A stretch of DNA of 64,000 nt from Kitasatospora sp. SUK 42 (GTDB lineage: Bacteria > Actinomycetota > Actinomycetes > Streptomycetales > Streptomycetaceae), in contig NZ_LFMD02000003.1 of the NCBI RefSeq assembly GCF_015776785.2, forward strand, positions 1,072,854-1,136,853, in the 5' to 3' direction. A program made the position numbers and the translations under genes. The notes beneath the pieces were generated by a model. That model ran no database searches and had not been told where the DNA came from. It saw only the letters and a list, made by a program, of their open reading frames with translations. Shown here piece by piece: positions 15,615 through 25,200 of this stretch. The stretch's first letter is position 1. Each line of letters opens with the position of its first letter.

Positions 15615-17198
15615 TCACTTCCGTTCGGAGCGCAGGTCCAGCCCGCGCAGCACCTGGTCCACCAGCTCCGGGTCGGCCCCGAGTTCGCTGCGGGCGACGA
15701 GCATCTCGCGCCGGGAGGCGGCGATCATCTCCTGCTCGACCTCCGCGGCGGCCCGCCACTGGGAGATCCGCAGCCTGGCCTCGGCGGCCTCCTCCTCGGC
15801 GTAGTTCTCCGGGCAGAGCCGGGCCAGCCGGTCGTGCTGACGGTCCCGCAGCCGGTCGGCGACCTCGGTGGGCAGCCGGTCCTGCTCCTCCAGCTCGCCG
15901 AGCCGCTTGAGCCCGGCCTTGGCGGCCCGCCACCAGAGCTGGCGCACGGCCTGCTCGTGCTTGTCCTGGTCGATGTCCAGTTCGAGCCGCTTGGCCAGCC
16001 AGGGCAGGGTGAGGCCCTGGACCAGAAGGGTGAACAGCACCACGCTGAAGGCGATGAAGACCAGCCGGCCGCGCTCGGGGAAGTCCGCGCCGGAGTGCAG
16101 GGTGAGCGGGATGGCGAGGGCCAGTGCGACGGTGGCCACCCCGCGCATGCCGGACCACCAGAGGATCACGCTCTCCTTCCAGCTGAACGGCGTGTCCTCG
16201 TCCTCGCCGCTGCGCAGCCGCCGGGACAGCCAGCCGGCCGGCAGCAGCCAGAGCAGCCGGACCAGCACCACGACCCCGATCACCACGGCGGCGTCGCCGA
16301 TGAAGCCGGTCCAGCCACTGCCGGCCTCCTTGAGCACGGTGGCCAGCTCCAGGCCGATCAGGCCGAAGGCGACGCCGGTGATCAGGATCTCGACCACCTC
16401 CCAGAAGGCGTTGCCGACCAGCCGGTAGGAGACGGCGTCCGCGTCGGCGGCCCGCTCGGCGAGGTAGAGCGCGCAGACCACGACGGCGAGGACGCCGGAG
16501 CCGTGGATCTCCTCGGCGAGGGCGTAGGCGGCGAAGGGCACCAGCAGGTTGAGCGCGACCTGCTGGGTCGGGTCGTCCAGGCGCTCGGCGAGCTTGGTGT
16601 TGACCCAGCCGAGGGCGACGCCGACGACCACGGCGAGCACCGCGGAGAGGACGAAGCGCAGCGCCGCGTGGCCGATCGAGAAGTCGCCGCTGACCACGGC
16701 CTCGATGGCCAGCGAGTAGATGACGATCGCGGTGACGTCGTTGAACAGGCCCTCGCTCTCCAGGATCGCCACCAGGCGCCGGGGCAGGCCGACGCTGCCG
16801 GCCACCGCGACGGCGGCCACCGGGTCGGGCGGGGAGACCAGCGCGCCGACCGCGATCGCGGCGGCGATCGGCAGGGCGGGCAGCAGCCAGTGCACCGCCC
16901 CGGCCACCGCGACCGTGGTGACCACCACCAGGGCGATGGCCAGCAGCAGGATCGAGCGGGCGTTGGCCTTGAAGTAGCGGACCGAGGAGCGCCGGGCGAC
17001 CGCGAAGATCAGCGGTGGCAGGACCAGCGGGAGGATCAGTTCGGGTTCGAGCTGGATGTCCGGGATCTGTGGGATGAGTGCCATGACGATGCCGAGCACG
17101 GTCATCAGGACCGGCTGTGGCACTCCCGTCTTGCGGGCGAGGGGCATGGTCACCACGGAGGCGAGCAGCACCAGGAAGAACAGGGGCAGCTGGCCCAC
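15615..17198 (-). CDS. Na+/H+ antiporter, CPA1 (NhaP/NHE) family
   Basis: A 527-residue membrane protein with about 12 transmembrane helices in the first 400 residues and a cytoplasmic tail rich in charged helices. Family motifs are ALVSPPDPVAAVAVAGSVGLP (the discontinuous-helix region) and LFNDVTAIVIYSLA (the ion-binding N-D pair). It exchanges Na+ or K+ for H+ in pH and salt homeostasis. The start is GTG with AGGAAC upstream. It is a single gene, divergent from the oxidoreductase gene; the 186-bp region between them must hold both promoters. Confidence 0.9.
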   Translation of the reverse strand: MGQLPLFFLVLLASVVTMPLARKTGVPQPVLMTVLGIVMALIPQIPDIQLEPELILPLVLPPLIFAVARRSSVRYFKANARSILLLAIALVVVTTVAVAGAVHWLLPALPIAAAIAVGALVSPPDPVAAVAVAGSVGLPRRLVAILESEGLFNDVTAIVIYSLAIEAVVSGDFSIGHAALRFVLSAVLAVVVGVALGWVNTKLAERLDDPTQQVALNLLVPFAAYALAEEIHGSGVLAVVVCALYLAERAADADAVSYRLVGNAFWEVVEILITGVAFGLIGLELATVLKEAGSGWTGFIGDAAVVIGVVVLVRLLWLLPAGWLSRRLRSGEDEDTPFSWKESVILWWSGMRGVATVALALAIPLTLHSGADFPERGRLVFIAFSVVLFTLLVQGLTLPWLAKRLELDIDQDKHEQAVRQLWWRAAKAGLKRLGELEEQDRLPTEVADRLRDRQHDRLARLCPENYAEEEAAEARLRISQWRAAAEVEQEMIAASRREMLVARSELGADPELVDQVLRGLDLRSERK

Positions 17199-17384
17199 GG
17201 GTACGTTCCTCTCGACGACGGACGGCTGAGCGCCGTCCAGGATAAATCTGACAATGGGCCCATAGGTGAAGACGCGCCGAACAGGGGCTTGACCTCAAGC
17301 CGACTTCAAGTCCGAGGATCAAGAGCATTCGAACGGCCGGGACGCCACCCGGCCGGGCTGTGGTCGAACGAACAGGAGCCCCCC

Positions 17385-18293
17385 ATGAAGGCGGTCACCG
17401 TGCCGAGGTTCGGCGGTCCGGAGGTCCTGCGGGTCACCCAGGTGCCCGATCCGGAGCCCGGGCCCGGCGAGGTCCGGGTCCGGGTCTTCGCCGCCGCGGT
17501 GCAGCCGGCGGACCTCGCGATCCGGGACGGGTGGAGCCCGCCCGGGGTGACGGTCGAGCCGCCGGTCGTCCTCGGCAACGAGTTCGCCGGGGTGGTGGAC
17601 CGGCTGGGTCCGGGCACCGGGGGCCGGCGGGTCGGCGACGAGGTGCTGGGCTTCCGGCTGCTGAACTGCCAGGCCGAGCTGGTCACGGTGGACGCCGCCC
17701 AGCTGGTGGCCAAGCCCGCCGGGATGCCCTGGGAGCAGGCCGGCTCGCTCTCCGCCTCCGGCCAGACCGCGCACGTGGCGCTGACCCTGCTCGGGGTCGG
17801 CCCCGGCGACACCGTGCTGGTGCACGGCGCCTCCGGCGGGGTCGGCACGGTCGCCGTCCAGCTCGCCCGGGCCTGGGGCGCCACCGTGGTCGGCACCGCG
17901 AGCGAGCGCAACCACGACTACCTGCGCGAGCTGGGCGCGATCCCGGTCGCGTACGGCGAGGGGCTGGTCGAGCGGGTCCGGGCGGTGGCGCCGCAGGGGG
18001 TGGACGCGGCCTTCGACGCGGCCGGGCGGGGCGCGCTGGAGGCCTCGGTCGAGCTGGTCGCCGACCGGGACCGGATCGGCACCGTGGTCGACTACCCGGG
18101 CGCCGAGCGACTGGGCGTCCGGGGGCTGCGGGCGCCCCGCACCGCCGAGCGGCTGGCCGAGCTGGTGCGGCTGTGGGAGGCCGGCGCTCTGCGGCTGGAG
18201 GTCGCCGAGGCGCTGCCCTTGGAGAAGGCCGCGCAGGCCCACCGGCTGGTGGGCACCGGACACGTCCGGGGCAAGGTGGCGCTGACCGCCTGA
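17385..18293 (+). CDS. NAD(P)H:quinone-oxidoreductase-like MDR enzyme
   Basis: A 302-residue medium-chain dehydrogenase/reductase without the structural or catalytic zinc ligands, so of the quinone-oxidoreductase type. The GroES-like domain (PGEVRVRVFAAAVQPADLAIRDG) comes first, then the NADP-binding fold with DTVLVHGASGGVGTVAVQLARAWGA (about 145-170). The likely reaction is NADPH-dependent reduction of a quinone or enone; the substrate is unknown. The ribosome binding site AGGAG is 7 nt before the ATG. Confidence 0.88.
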   Translation: MKAVTVPRFGGPEVLRVTQVPDPEPGPGEVRVRVFAAAVQPADLAIRDGWSPPGVTVEPPVVLGNEFAGVVDRLGPGTGGRRVGDEVLGFRLLNCQAELVTVDAAQLVAKPAGMPWEQAGSLSASGQTAHVALTLLGVGPGDTVLVHGASGGVGTVAVQLARAWGATVVGTASERNHDYLRELGAIPVAYGEGLVERVRAVAPQGVDAAFDAAGRGALEASVELVADRDRIGTVVDYPGAERLGVRGLRAPRTAERLAELVRLWEAGALRLEVAEALPLEKAAQAHRLVGTGHVRGKVALTA

Positions 18294-18320
18294 GCCGGGC
18301 CGGGCGGGCGTCCGGGCCGA

Positions 18321-18351
18321 TTGTGTGTTTCGGCCGCTGACCAGGTAATGT
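18321..18351 (+). promoter_or_regulatory. Promoter region of tRNA-Lys copy 2
   Basis: The -10 element TAATGT (18346-18351) ends 15 nt before the tRNA, as in the other copies. The best -35 match, TTGTGT, is 19 nt away, longer than ideal. Confidence 0.5.
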
Positions 18352-18366
18352 TCTCCACGTCAGCAA

Positions 18367-18440
18367 GCGCCGCTAGCTCAGTTGGTTAGAGCAGCTGACT
18401 CTTAATCAGCGGGTCCGGGGTTCGAGTCCCTGGCGGCGCA
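18367..18440 (+). tRNA. tRNA-Lys(CTT), copy 2
   Basis: The sequence is identical to copy 1 over all 74 nt, with A discriminator and no CCA. Leader and terminator are also close to copy 1, which suggests the most recent duplication in the set. Confidence 0.97.
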
Positions 18441-18446
18441 CAGACA

Positions 18447-18491
18447 GCCGGAAGGCCCTTCGCGAGAGCGAAGGGCCTTCCGGCGTTTTCC
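18447..18491 (+). terminator. Terminator of tRNA-Lys copy 2
   Basis: A 17-bp perfect stem with GAGA loop and GTTTTCC tail; it differs from the copy 1 terminator by one loop base. Confidence 0.9.
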
Positions 18492-18575
18492 CCTGCCTCC
18501 GACCCTCCCGGCCGTGGCAGGAAAGGTGGGAAACAGGTCATTGCTGCCATCACGGCCCGCTGACAGGCTGGCCGC

Positions 18576-19547
18576 ATGAGAGCGCACAGCGTGGTCGTCG
18601 TCCTCCACGAGGGCGTGCAGAGCCTCGACGTGACCGGCCCCCTGGAGGTGTTCGCGGGAGCGGGCGCCGCCGCCGGGCGGCCGGGGGCGTACCGGGTGAC
18701 CACCGCCTCCCCCGGAGGCGGACCGGTGCGCAGCCACAGCGGCCTGCGGCTGCTGCCGGACGCGGACCTCGCCGAGGTCGGACCGGTGGACACCCTGCTG
18801 GTCCCCGGCGGGCAGGGCACCGGGCACCCGGACGGCGCCCTGGTGGCGCGGATCCGGGAGCTGGCCGGCCGGGCCGGGCGGGTGGTGTCGGTGTGCACCG
18901 GGGCCTTCCTGCTCGCCGAGGCCGGGCTGCTGGCCGGGCACCGGGCCACCACCCACTGGGCCTTCTGCGAGGAGCTGGCCCGGCGCTTCCCGGACGTCGA
19001 GGTGGTCCCGGACCCGATCTACGTCCGGGACGGGCACCTCGCCACCTCGGCCGGGGTCACCGCCGGGATCGACCTGGCGCTCGCCCTGGTCGAGGAGGAC
19101 CTCGGGCGGGACGCCGCGCTGCTGATCGCCCGCCATCTGGTGGTCTTCCTGCGCCGGCCGGGCAACCAGGCGCAGTTCAGCACCCAGCTGGCCGCCCAGG
19201 TGGCGGCCCGGCAGCCGCTGCGCGAGGTCCAGCGGTGGATCGCCGAGCATCCGGAGGCCGACCTGTCGGTCGAGGAGCTGGCCCGCCGCTCGGCGCTGTC
19301 GCCGCGGCACTTCGCCCGGGCCTTCGCCGCCGAGGTGGGGGTCACCCCGGGCCGGTACGTGGACGGGGTCCGGCTGGAGGCCGCCCGGCGGCGGCTGGAG
19401 GACACCGACGACGGCATCGAGGAGATCGCGCGCTCCTGCGGCTACGGCACCCCGGAGGCGATGCGGCGCGCCTTCGTCCGGACCCTGGCCGCCCCGCCCG
19501 CCGAGTACCGGCGCCGCTTCCGTCCCGAACCAATCGGAGGTCACTGA
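18576..19547 (+). CDS. GlxA-type regulator (DJ-1/PfpI domain plus AraC helix-turn-helix)
   Basis: A 323-residue regulator of the AdpA/GlxA superfamily. Residues 1-190 form a class I glutaminase-like DJ-1 domain with the nucleophile-elbow cysteine in VSVCTGAFLLAEAGLL; residues 215-320 are an AraC double helix-turn-helix (LSVEELARRSALSPRHFARAFAAEVG, then GIEEIARSCGYGTPEAMRRAF). It is shorter and diverged from true AdpA, so I would not call it AdpA. Its stop overlaps the start of the following DJ-1 gene (TGATG), so the two are translationally coupled and probably work on the same signal. Confidence 0.9.
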   Translation: MRAHSVVVVLHEGVQSLDVTGPLEVFAGAGAAAGRPGAYRVTTASPGGGPVRSHSGLRLLPDADLAEVGPVDTLLVPGGQGTGHPDGALVARIRELAGRAGRVVSVCTGAFLLAEAGLLAGHRATTHWAFCEELARRFPDVEVVPDPIYVRDGHLATSAGVTAGIDLALALVEEDLGRDAALLIARHLVVFLRRPGNQAQFSTQLAAQVAARQPLREVQRWIAEHPEADLSVEELARRSALSPRHFARAFAAEVGVTPGRYVDGVRLEAARRRLEDTDDGIEEIARSCGYGTPEAMRRAFVRTLAAPPAEYRRRFRPEPIGGH

Positions 19548-20182
19548 TGCGCATCGCTGTTCTGCTCTACCCCGAGTTCACCGCCCTGGACGCCGTCGGC
19601 CCGTACGAGGTGCTGTCCCGGATCCCGGGCGCCGAGGTGGTGTTCACCGCCGCCCGGCGCGGCCCGGTCCGCACCGACATGAGCAGTCTGGCGCTCACCG
19701 CCGACGCCGCCCTGGACGAGGTGGACTCGGCCGACGTGCTGCTCGTCCCCGGCGGGCCGGGCACGGAGGCCCAGCTGGGCGACCCGGCCGTGCTGGAGTG
19801 GGTGCGCGCGGTCGACGCGACCACCACCTGGACCACCTCGGTCTGCTCCGGCTCGCTGCTGCTGGGCGCGGCCGGGCTGCTCAAGGGCCGCCGGGCCACC
19901 TCGCACTGGGCCTGCCTGGACCAGCTGCCCCGGTTCGGCGCGGAGCCGACCGGGACGGAGCGGGTCGTGCTCGACGGCAAGTACGCGACCGCGGCCGGGG
20001 TCTCGGCCGGGATCGACCTCGCGCTGTCGCTGACCGGCCGGCTGGCCGGGGACGCGACCGCGGAGGCGATCCAGCTGGTGATCGAGTACGACCCGCAGCC
20101 GCCCTACTCGGCGGGCTCGATCGCGACCGCCTCGCCCGAGCTGGTCGCCGAGCTGCGCTCGAACCGGCTGCTGCTGGGCTGA
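19547..20182 (+). CDS. DJ-1/PfpI family protein
   Basis: A 211-residue single-domain protein of the DJ-1/PfpI superfamily with the conserved elbow TSVCSGSLLLGAAGLLKGRRATSHW (cysteine near residue 93). This group includes isonitrile hydratase and glyoxalase III-like enzymes, but key residues that decide the activity cannot be judged by eye. The start overlaps the stop of the GlxA-type regulator. The regulator and this protein share the DJ-1 fold, so one may have arisen from the other. Confidence 0.85.
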   Translation: MRIAVLLYPEFTALDAVGPYEVLSRIPGAEVVFTAARRGPVRTDMSSLALTADAALDEVDSADVLLVPGGPGTEAQLGDPAVLEWVRAVDATTTWTTSVCSGSLLLGAAGLLKGRRATSHWACLDQLPRFGAEPTGTERVVLDGKYATAAGVSAGIDLALSLTGRLAGDATAEAIQLVIEYDPQPPYSAGSIATASPELVAELRSNRLLLG

Positions 20183-20193
20183 GGCCCGCCCGG

Positions 20194-20264
20194 CGGCTCC
20201 CGCCGGACGAGCGGGGCGGGAGCCGTGCTCGGACACCCCACACGGGTGTCGGGTCCGAGCACGG
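20194..20264. terminator. Double hairpin between the DJ-1 gene and the chitinase gene
   Basis: Two stems share bases: CGGCTCCCGCC pairs with GGCGGGAGCCG, and CCGTGCTCGGA pairs with TCCGAGCACGG and continues as CACCC/GGGTG after a small bulge. It lies between two convergent genes and can serve both. Confidence 0.75.
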
Positions 20265-20320
20265 CCCCCGCGGATCGGCAGGAGGTCAGCCGGTCACCGG
20301 CTCACCGGCTCACCGGGCCG

Positions 20321-22036
20321 TCAGCGACCGAAGTACCCGTCGAAGTTCTTGGAGAACTCCCGGCCGCCGAACTGGTCCCAGTTGACGGACCAGGTCATCA
20401 GCCCGCGCAGGTTCGGCTGGGCGCCCGAACGCGGCACGTACGTCCCGCAGTTGGTCAGCTTGGTGAGGCAGTCCAGCGCCTTGTTCACCTCCGACGGGGC
20501 GATGTAGCCGTTGCCCGCGTTGGTGGTGGCCGGCATGCCGATGGCGATCTTGGAGGCGGGCAGCGGCGGGAACATGTTGTTGGTGTTGCCCGCCACCGGG
20601 AAGCCCGTGAGCAGCAGGTCGGTCATCGCGACGTGGAAGTCGGCGCCGCCCATCGAGTGGTACTGGTTGTCCAGGCCCATGATGGAGCCGGAGTTGTAGT
20701 CCTGGACGTGCAGCAGGGTGAGGTCGTCGCGCAGCGCGTAGATGACCGGCAGGTACGCCCCGGCGCGCGGGTCCTGGCCGCCCCAGGGGCCGGATCCGTA
20801 GTACTGGTAGCCGAGTTGGACGAAGAAGGTCTCCGGCGCCATGGTCAGCACGAAGCCCGGGCCGTACTTGGCCTTGAGGGTCTTCAGCGCCGAGATCAGG
20901 TTGACGATGACCGGGCTGGTCGGGTTCTTGAAGTCGGTGTCGCCGGTGTTGAGGGAGAGCGAGTGGCCCTCGAAGTCGATGTCGAGCCCGTCCAGGCCCC
21001 ACTTGTCGATGATCGCCGAGACCGAGCTGACGAAGGTGTCCCGGGCGGCGGTGGTGGTCAGCTGGACCTGGCCGTTCTGGCCGCCGATCGAGATCAGCAC
21101 CTTCTTGCCCTGGGCGCGCTTGGCCGCGATGGCGGCCTTGAAGTCCGCGTCGGACTCGACGGTCGGGCAGTCGGTGGGCGAGCAGCGGTTGAAGCGGATG
21201 TCGCCGGAGGTGACGGAGGTGGGCTCGCCGAAGGAGAGGTCGATGTAGTCCCAGGAGTTGGGGACGTCGGCCATCCGGGTGTAACCGGCGCCGTTGGCGA
21301 AGCTGGCGTGCAGGTAGCCGACCAGGGCGTGGCTGCCGGCGGGCGGCGGGGTGGTCGGGGTGCCCGTGGGTGTGCCGGTGGGGGTTCCGGTCGGGGTGCC
21401 CGTGGGCGTGCCGGTCGGGGTACCCGTGGGCGTGCCGGTCGGCGTCGCGGTCGGCGAGCCGGTGGGCGTGGGCGTACCGGTGGGCGTGGGCGTCGGGCTG
21501 GGGGCGCCCGGCCCGTCCAGCGAGATGTCGTCCGCGTAGTAGGTGCCCTGGCCGTACCAGCCGTGGGTGTAGACGGTGGCGCTGGTCTGGTTGGCGCCGG
21601 TGGTGAAGCTGAGGCTGAGCTTCTGGTAGGCGCCGCCGGTGCTGGGCGTCCAGGTGCTGGGGCCGCCGCCGTCGACGCCCAGGTAGACGTACGCGCCGTT
21701 GACGTAGGCGCTGAGCGTGTAGGTGGTGTTGGGCGCGACGGCGACGGTCTGGCCGCACTGGGCGGTGTCGGAGGCGGTGGCCGCGGCGGCGAGCGCGTAG
21801 CCGCCGCTGTGCACCGGGCTGGTGACGACGCTGCCGGTGTTGCCGGTGCAGCTCCAGGGGCCGAGCGAACCGGACTCGAAACCGCCGTTGACCAGGAACT
21901 CGCCGGCCGAGGCGCTGGGCGCCAGGCCCAGGGTGACGCCGACCAGGGTGGCCGCGGCGACGGCGGAGGCGGTGCCGGCGGCGAGCACGGCCCGGCGCCC
22001 CTTGACGGGGGGCCTGCGGAAGGGGGTTCTGCGCAT
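20321..22036 (-). CDS. Secreted GH18 chitinase with N-terminal carbohydrate-binding domain
   Basis: A 571-residue extracellular enzyme. Order: Sec signal peptide with basic start and cleavage after APSASA (about residue 35); a beta-sandwich carbohydrate-binding domain (NGGFESGSLGPWSC to YADDISLDGPG, about 36-165); a Pro-Thr-Gly-rich linker; and a GH18 barrel from SHALVGYLHASF on. The catalytic motif DGLDIDFEG is intact near residue 350-358, with the acid/base glutamate as last acidic residue. It hydrolyses chitin beta-1,4 bonds with retention. Ribosome binding site AGGAG is 7 nt before the ATG. Two DasR-type operator sequences lie upstream, so induction by chitin degradation products through DasR is likely. 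Confidence 0.95.
   Translation of the reverse strand: MRRTPFRRPPVKGRRAVLAAGTASAVAAATLVGVTLGLAPSASAGEFLVNGGFESGSLGPWSCTGNTGSVVTSPVHSGGYALAAAATASDTAQCGQTVAVAPNTTYTLSAYVNGAYVYLGVDGGGPSTWTPSTGGAYQKLSLSFTTGANQTSATVYTHGWYGQGTYYADDISLDGPGAPSPTPTPTGTPTPTGSPTATPTGTPTGTPTGTPTGTPTGTPTGTPTGTPTTPPPAGSHALVGYLHASFANGAGYTRMADVPNSWDYIDLSFGEPTSVTSGDIRFNRCSPTDCPTVESDADFKAAIAAKRAQGKKVLISIGGQNGQVQLTTTAARDTFVSSVSAIIDKWGLDGLDIDFEGHSLSLNTGDTDFKNPTSPVIVNLISALKTLKAKYGPGFVLTMAPETFFVQLGYQYYGSGPWGGQDPRAGAYLPVIYALRDDLTLLHVQDYNSGSIMGLDNQYHSMGGADFHVAMTDLLLTGFPVAGNTNNMFPPLPASKIAIGMPATTNAGNGYIAPSEVNKALDCLTKLTNCGTYVPRSGAQPNLRGLMTWSVNWDQFGGREFSKNFDGYFGR
21351..21500. repeat. Tandem repeat encoding the PTGT linker of the chitinase
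   Basis: About a dozen 12-bp units such as GGTCGGGGTGCC encode repeated Pro-Thr-Gly-Thr on the minus strand. The units are very alike at the DNA level, so copy number probably varies between strains. Confidence 0.85.
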
Positions 22037-22129
22037 GCGGGTGCTCCTGCGATGGCGCGGTCGTGGGGGACGTCCGAGGGCACGCCGGAGCACGCGCCAG
22101 TGGGGGGAACGGCCCGGCCTGGCACCCTA

Positions 22130-22145
22130 GTTGGACTAGACCACT
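22130..22145. promoter_or_regulatory. DasR-type operator (dre) 1 of the chitinase
   Basis: GTTGGACTAGACCACT matches 13 of 16 positions of the published S. coelicolor dre consensus ACTGGTCTAGACCACT. It lies 94 bp upstream of the chitinase ATG. Confidence 0.7.
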
Positions 22146-22170
22146 GAAGTGGATCCGGCAGTGCGCTGTC

Positions 22171-22186
22171 AATGGTCCAGACCGGT
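22171..22186. promoter_or_regulatory. DasR-type operator (dre) 2 of the chitinase
   Basis: AATGGTCCAGACCGGT matches 12 of 16 dre positions and contains the TGGTCCAGACC core known as the direct repeat of streptomycete chitinase promoters. It is 41 bp from the first site, on the side of the divergent protease gene. Confidence 0.6.
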
Positions 22187-22258
22187 TGGGAGGCCTCCCG
22201 ACCGCCCCGGCGGACCGCCCCGGTTGCCGGGGGTGACACCCCGTCGAAGGATGGAGGG

Positions 22259-25200
22259 GTGACCCCGCCCGGCTACCTCCGCTTCCCCCACCTGCACGGC
22301 GGCCTGCTCACCTTCACCGCCGAGGACGACATCTGGATCGCCCCGCTCGACGACGACGGCGCCGGCACCGGCCGGGCCTGGCGGGTCAGCTGCGACCGCG
22401 CCCGGGTCAGCCACCCCCGCTTCTCCCCCGACGGCACCACCCTCGCCTGGACCAGCTGGCTCAGCCCGGCCCCGGAGGTGTGGACCGCCCCCGTCGAGGG
22501 CGGCGAGGCCCGGCGGCTCAGCTTCTGGGGCAGCCAGGACACCCGGGTGCGCGGCTGGCTGCCGGACGGCGAGGTACTGGCCGTCACCTCCTTCCACGAG
22601 CCCTTCGGCCACTACACCTGGGCGCACGCCCTCCCCCTGGACGGCTCCCCCGGCCGCCGGATGCCCTGGGGCCCGGTCGGCGACGCCCAGATGAGCCGGG
22701 AGCGGACCGTGCTGCTCACCGGCGCGGCCCCGCACGAACCCGCCTCCTGGAAGCGCTACCGCGGCGGCGCCATCGGCCGGCTCTGGGCCGACGGCGAACC
22801 GATCCTGCCCGAGCACACCGGCCACCTCGCCTCCCCCATGCCGGTCGGCGGCCGGATCGCCTTCCTCTCGGACCACGAGGGCATCGGCAACGTCTACTCC
22901 TGCCGCCCCGACGGCAGCGACCTGCGCCGGCACACCGACCACGCCTCCTACTACGCCCGCGAGGCCGCCACCGACGGCACCCGGATCGTCTACCAGCACG
23001 CCGGCGACCTCTGGCTGCTGGACGGCCTGGACGCCCCCGCCCCGCGCCGGCTGCACGTCCCGCTCGGCGGCGCCCGGGCCGGCCGCCGCCCGTACCAGGT
23101 CGGCGCCGCCGCCCAGGTCAAGGACCTCGCCTGCGACCAGACCGGCCGGGCCGGGGTGATCACCGTGCGCGGCAGCCAGTACTGGCTCACCCACCGGGAC
23201 GGCCCGGCCCGCGCGCTCGCCGACACCCCGGGCGTGCGGACCCGGCTGCCGGTGGTGCTCGGGCACACCGGCGAGGCCGCCTGGGTCACCGACGCCCAGG
23301 GCGCCGACGCGATCGAGGTGATGCCGCTGCCCGGGCACGAGGGGTCCGGGCAGCACCACCACCGGATCCTCGCCGCGGGCAGGCTCGGACGGGTCCTGGA
23401 GCTGACCGCCTCCCCCGACGGCAGCCGACTGGCCGTCGCCGCCTCGGACGGACGGCTGCTGCTGGTCTCCGCCGCCGACGGCGAGGTGCGCGAGGTCGCC
23501 GCCTCCGGCTACGGGCCGGTCTCCAGCGCCCGGTTCTCCCCCGACTCGCACTGGATCGCCTGGTCCCAGCCGGCCGCCGGGCGCTCGCTGCGCCGGATCC
23601 GGCTCACCCGCGCCGACGCGCCCGCGCCGACCACCGACGTGACCGACGGCCGCTTCGAGGACGAGCAGCCGGTGTTCACCCGGGACGGCCGCTACCTGGC
23701 CTTCCTGTCCTGGCGCGGCTTCGACCCGGTCCACGACGTGCACACCGGCGACCTCTCCTTCCCGCTCGGCTGCCGCCCGTACCTCGTCCCGCTCACCGCC
23801 GACACGCCCTCCCCCTTCGCCGCGGCCGTCGAGGACGGCGCCCCGCACGGCGACGGCGGCGGCGACGGCACCGTACGGATCGACCCGGAGGGCATCGGCG
23901 AGCGGCTGCTCCAGTTCCCGGTGATCGCCTCCAAGTACTCGGCGACCGACGCGGTGCGCGGCGGCCTGCTCTGGCTGCGCTGGCCGATCTCCGGCACCCT
24001 CGGCCAGACCTTCGCCAGCCCCGAGGACATCTCCGGGCGCCCCTCGCTGGAGCACTTCGACCTGGTCCGGGGCACCCGCACCACACTGGTCGACAAGCTG
24101 GACGGCTACGCCGTCTCCGGGGACGGCGGCTCGATCGCGGTCTACTCGGCCGGCACCCTGCGGATCGTCCCGGTCGCCGCCCCCTCCGCCGGGGCCGTCG
24201 TCGACCTGCGCCGGATCACCCACACCGTGCACCCGGCCGCCGAGTGGCGCCAGGCGTACCACGAGGCGGCGCGGATCGTCCGGGACCAGTTCTGGGACGA
24301 GCGGATGTCCGGACTGGACTGGCCCGCGCTGGTCGCCCAGTACGAACCGCTGCTGGAGCGCGTCTGCTCACCCGACGACTTCGCCGACCTGCTGCGCGAA
24401 CTCCTCGGCGAGCTCGGCACCTCGCACGCCTACGTCACCCCGTCCCGCCGCGCCGAGGGCCCCACACTCGCCCAGCTGCCGCTCGGCCTGCTCGGCGCCA
24501 GCGTCCACCGCTCCCCCGACGGCCGGTGGCTGTTCCACCGGCTGCTGCCCGGCGAGTCCTCCGACCCGCGCGCCCGCGCCCCGCTGGCCGCCCAGGGCGT
24601 ACGGGACGGCGACGAACTGCTGGAGGTCGCCGGCCGCCCGGTGGACCCGGTCCGCGGACCGCTGCCGCTGCTGGCCGGCACCGGCGGCACCACCGTGGAA
24701 CTGGCCCTGCGCAGCGACCCGGACGGCCCGGTGCGGAGGATCGTCGTCACCCCGCTGACCGACGAACGGCCCATCCGCTACCAGGACTGGGTGGCCAAAC
24801 GCCGTGCCCTGGTACGGGAGTTCAGCGACGGCCGGTGCGGCTACCTGCACATCCCGGACCTCGGCGGCTCCGGCTGGGCGCAGTTCAACCGGGACCTGCG
24901 GCGCGAGCTGGACAAGCCCGCGCTGGTGCTGGACGTACGCGGCAACGCCGGCGGCAACGTCTCCGAACTGGTGCTGGAGAAGCTCACCCAGCACGTCCTC
25001 GCCTGGGACTTCAGCCGGGGCCGCCAGCCGGTCCGCTGGCCCCGGCACGCGCTGCGCGGCCCGCTGGTGGCGCTCGCCGACGAGGCGACCAGCTCGGACG
25101 GCGACGTGATCATCGCGGCGATCAAGCTGCTCGGCCTCGGCCCGGTGATCGGCAACCGCACCTGGGGCGGGGTGGTCGGGATGACCGGCCGGCACACCCT

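Noticed and set aside
18576..19547. Naming the GlxA-type regulator as AdpA
   Set aside because: AdpA would be expected next to orn, is about 80 residues longer, and differs in the N-terminal and helix-turn-helix sequences.
20224..22239. Plus-strand open frame across the chitinase gene
   Set aside because: It reads the PTGT linker as a valine/glycine repeat and has no domain. The minus strand encodes a complete GH18 enzyme.
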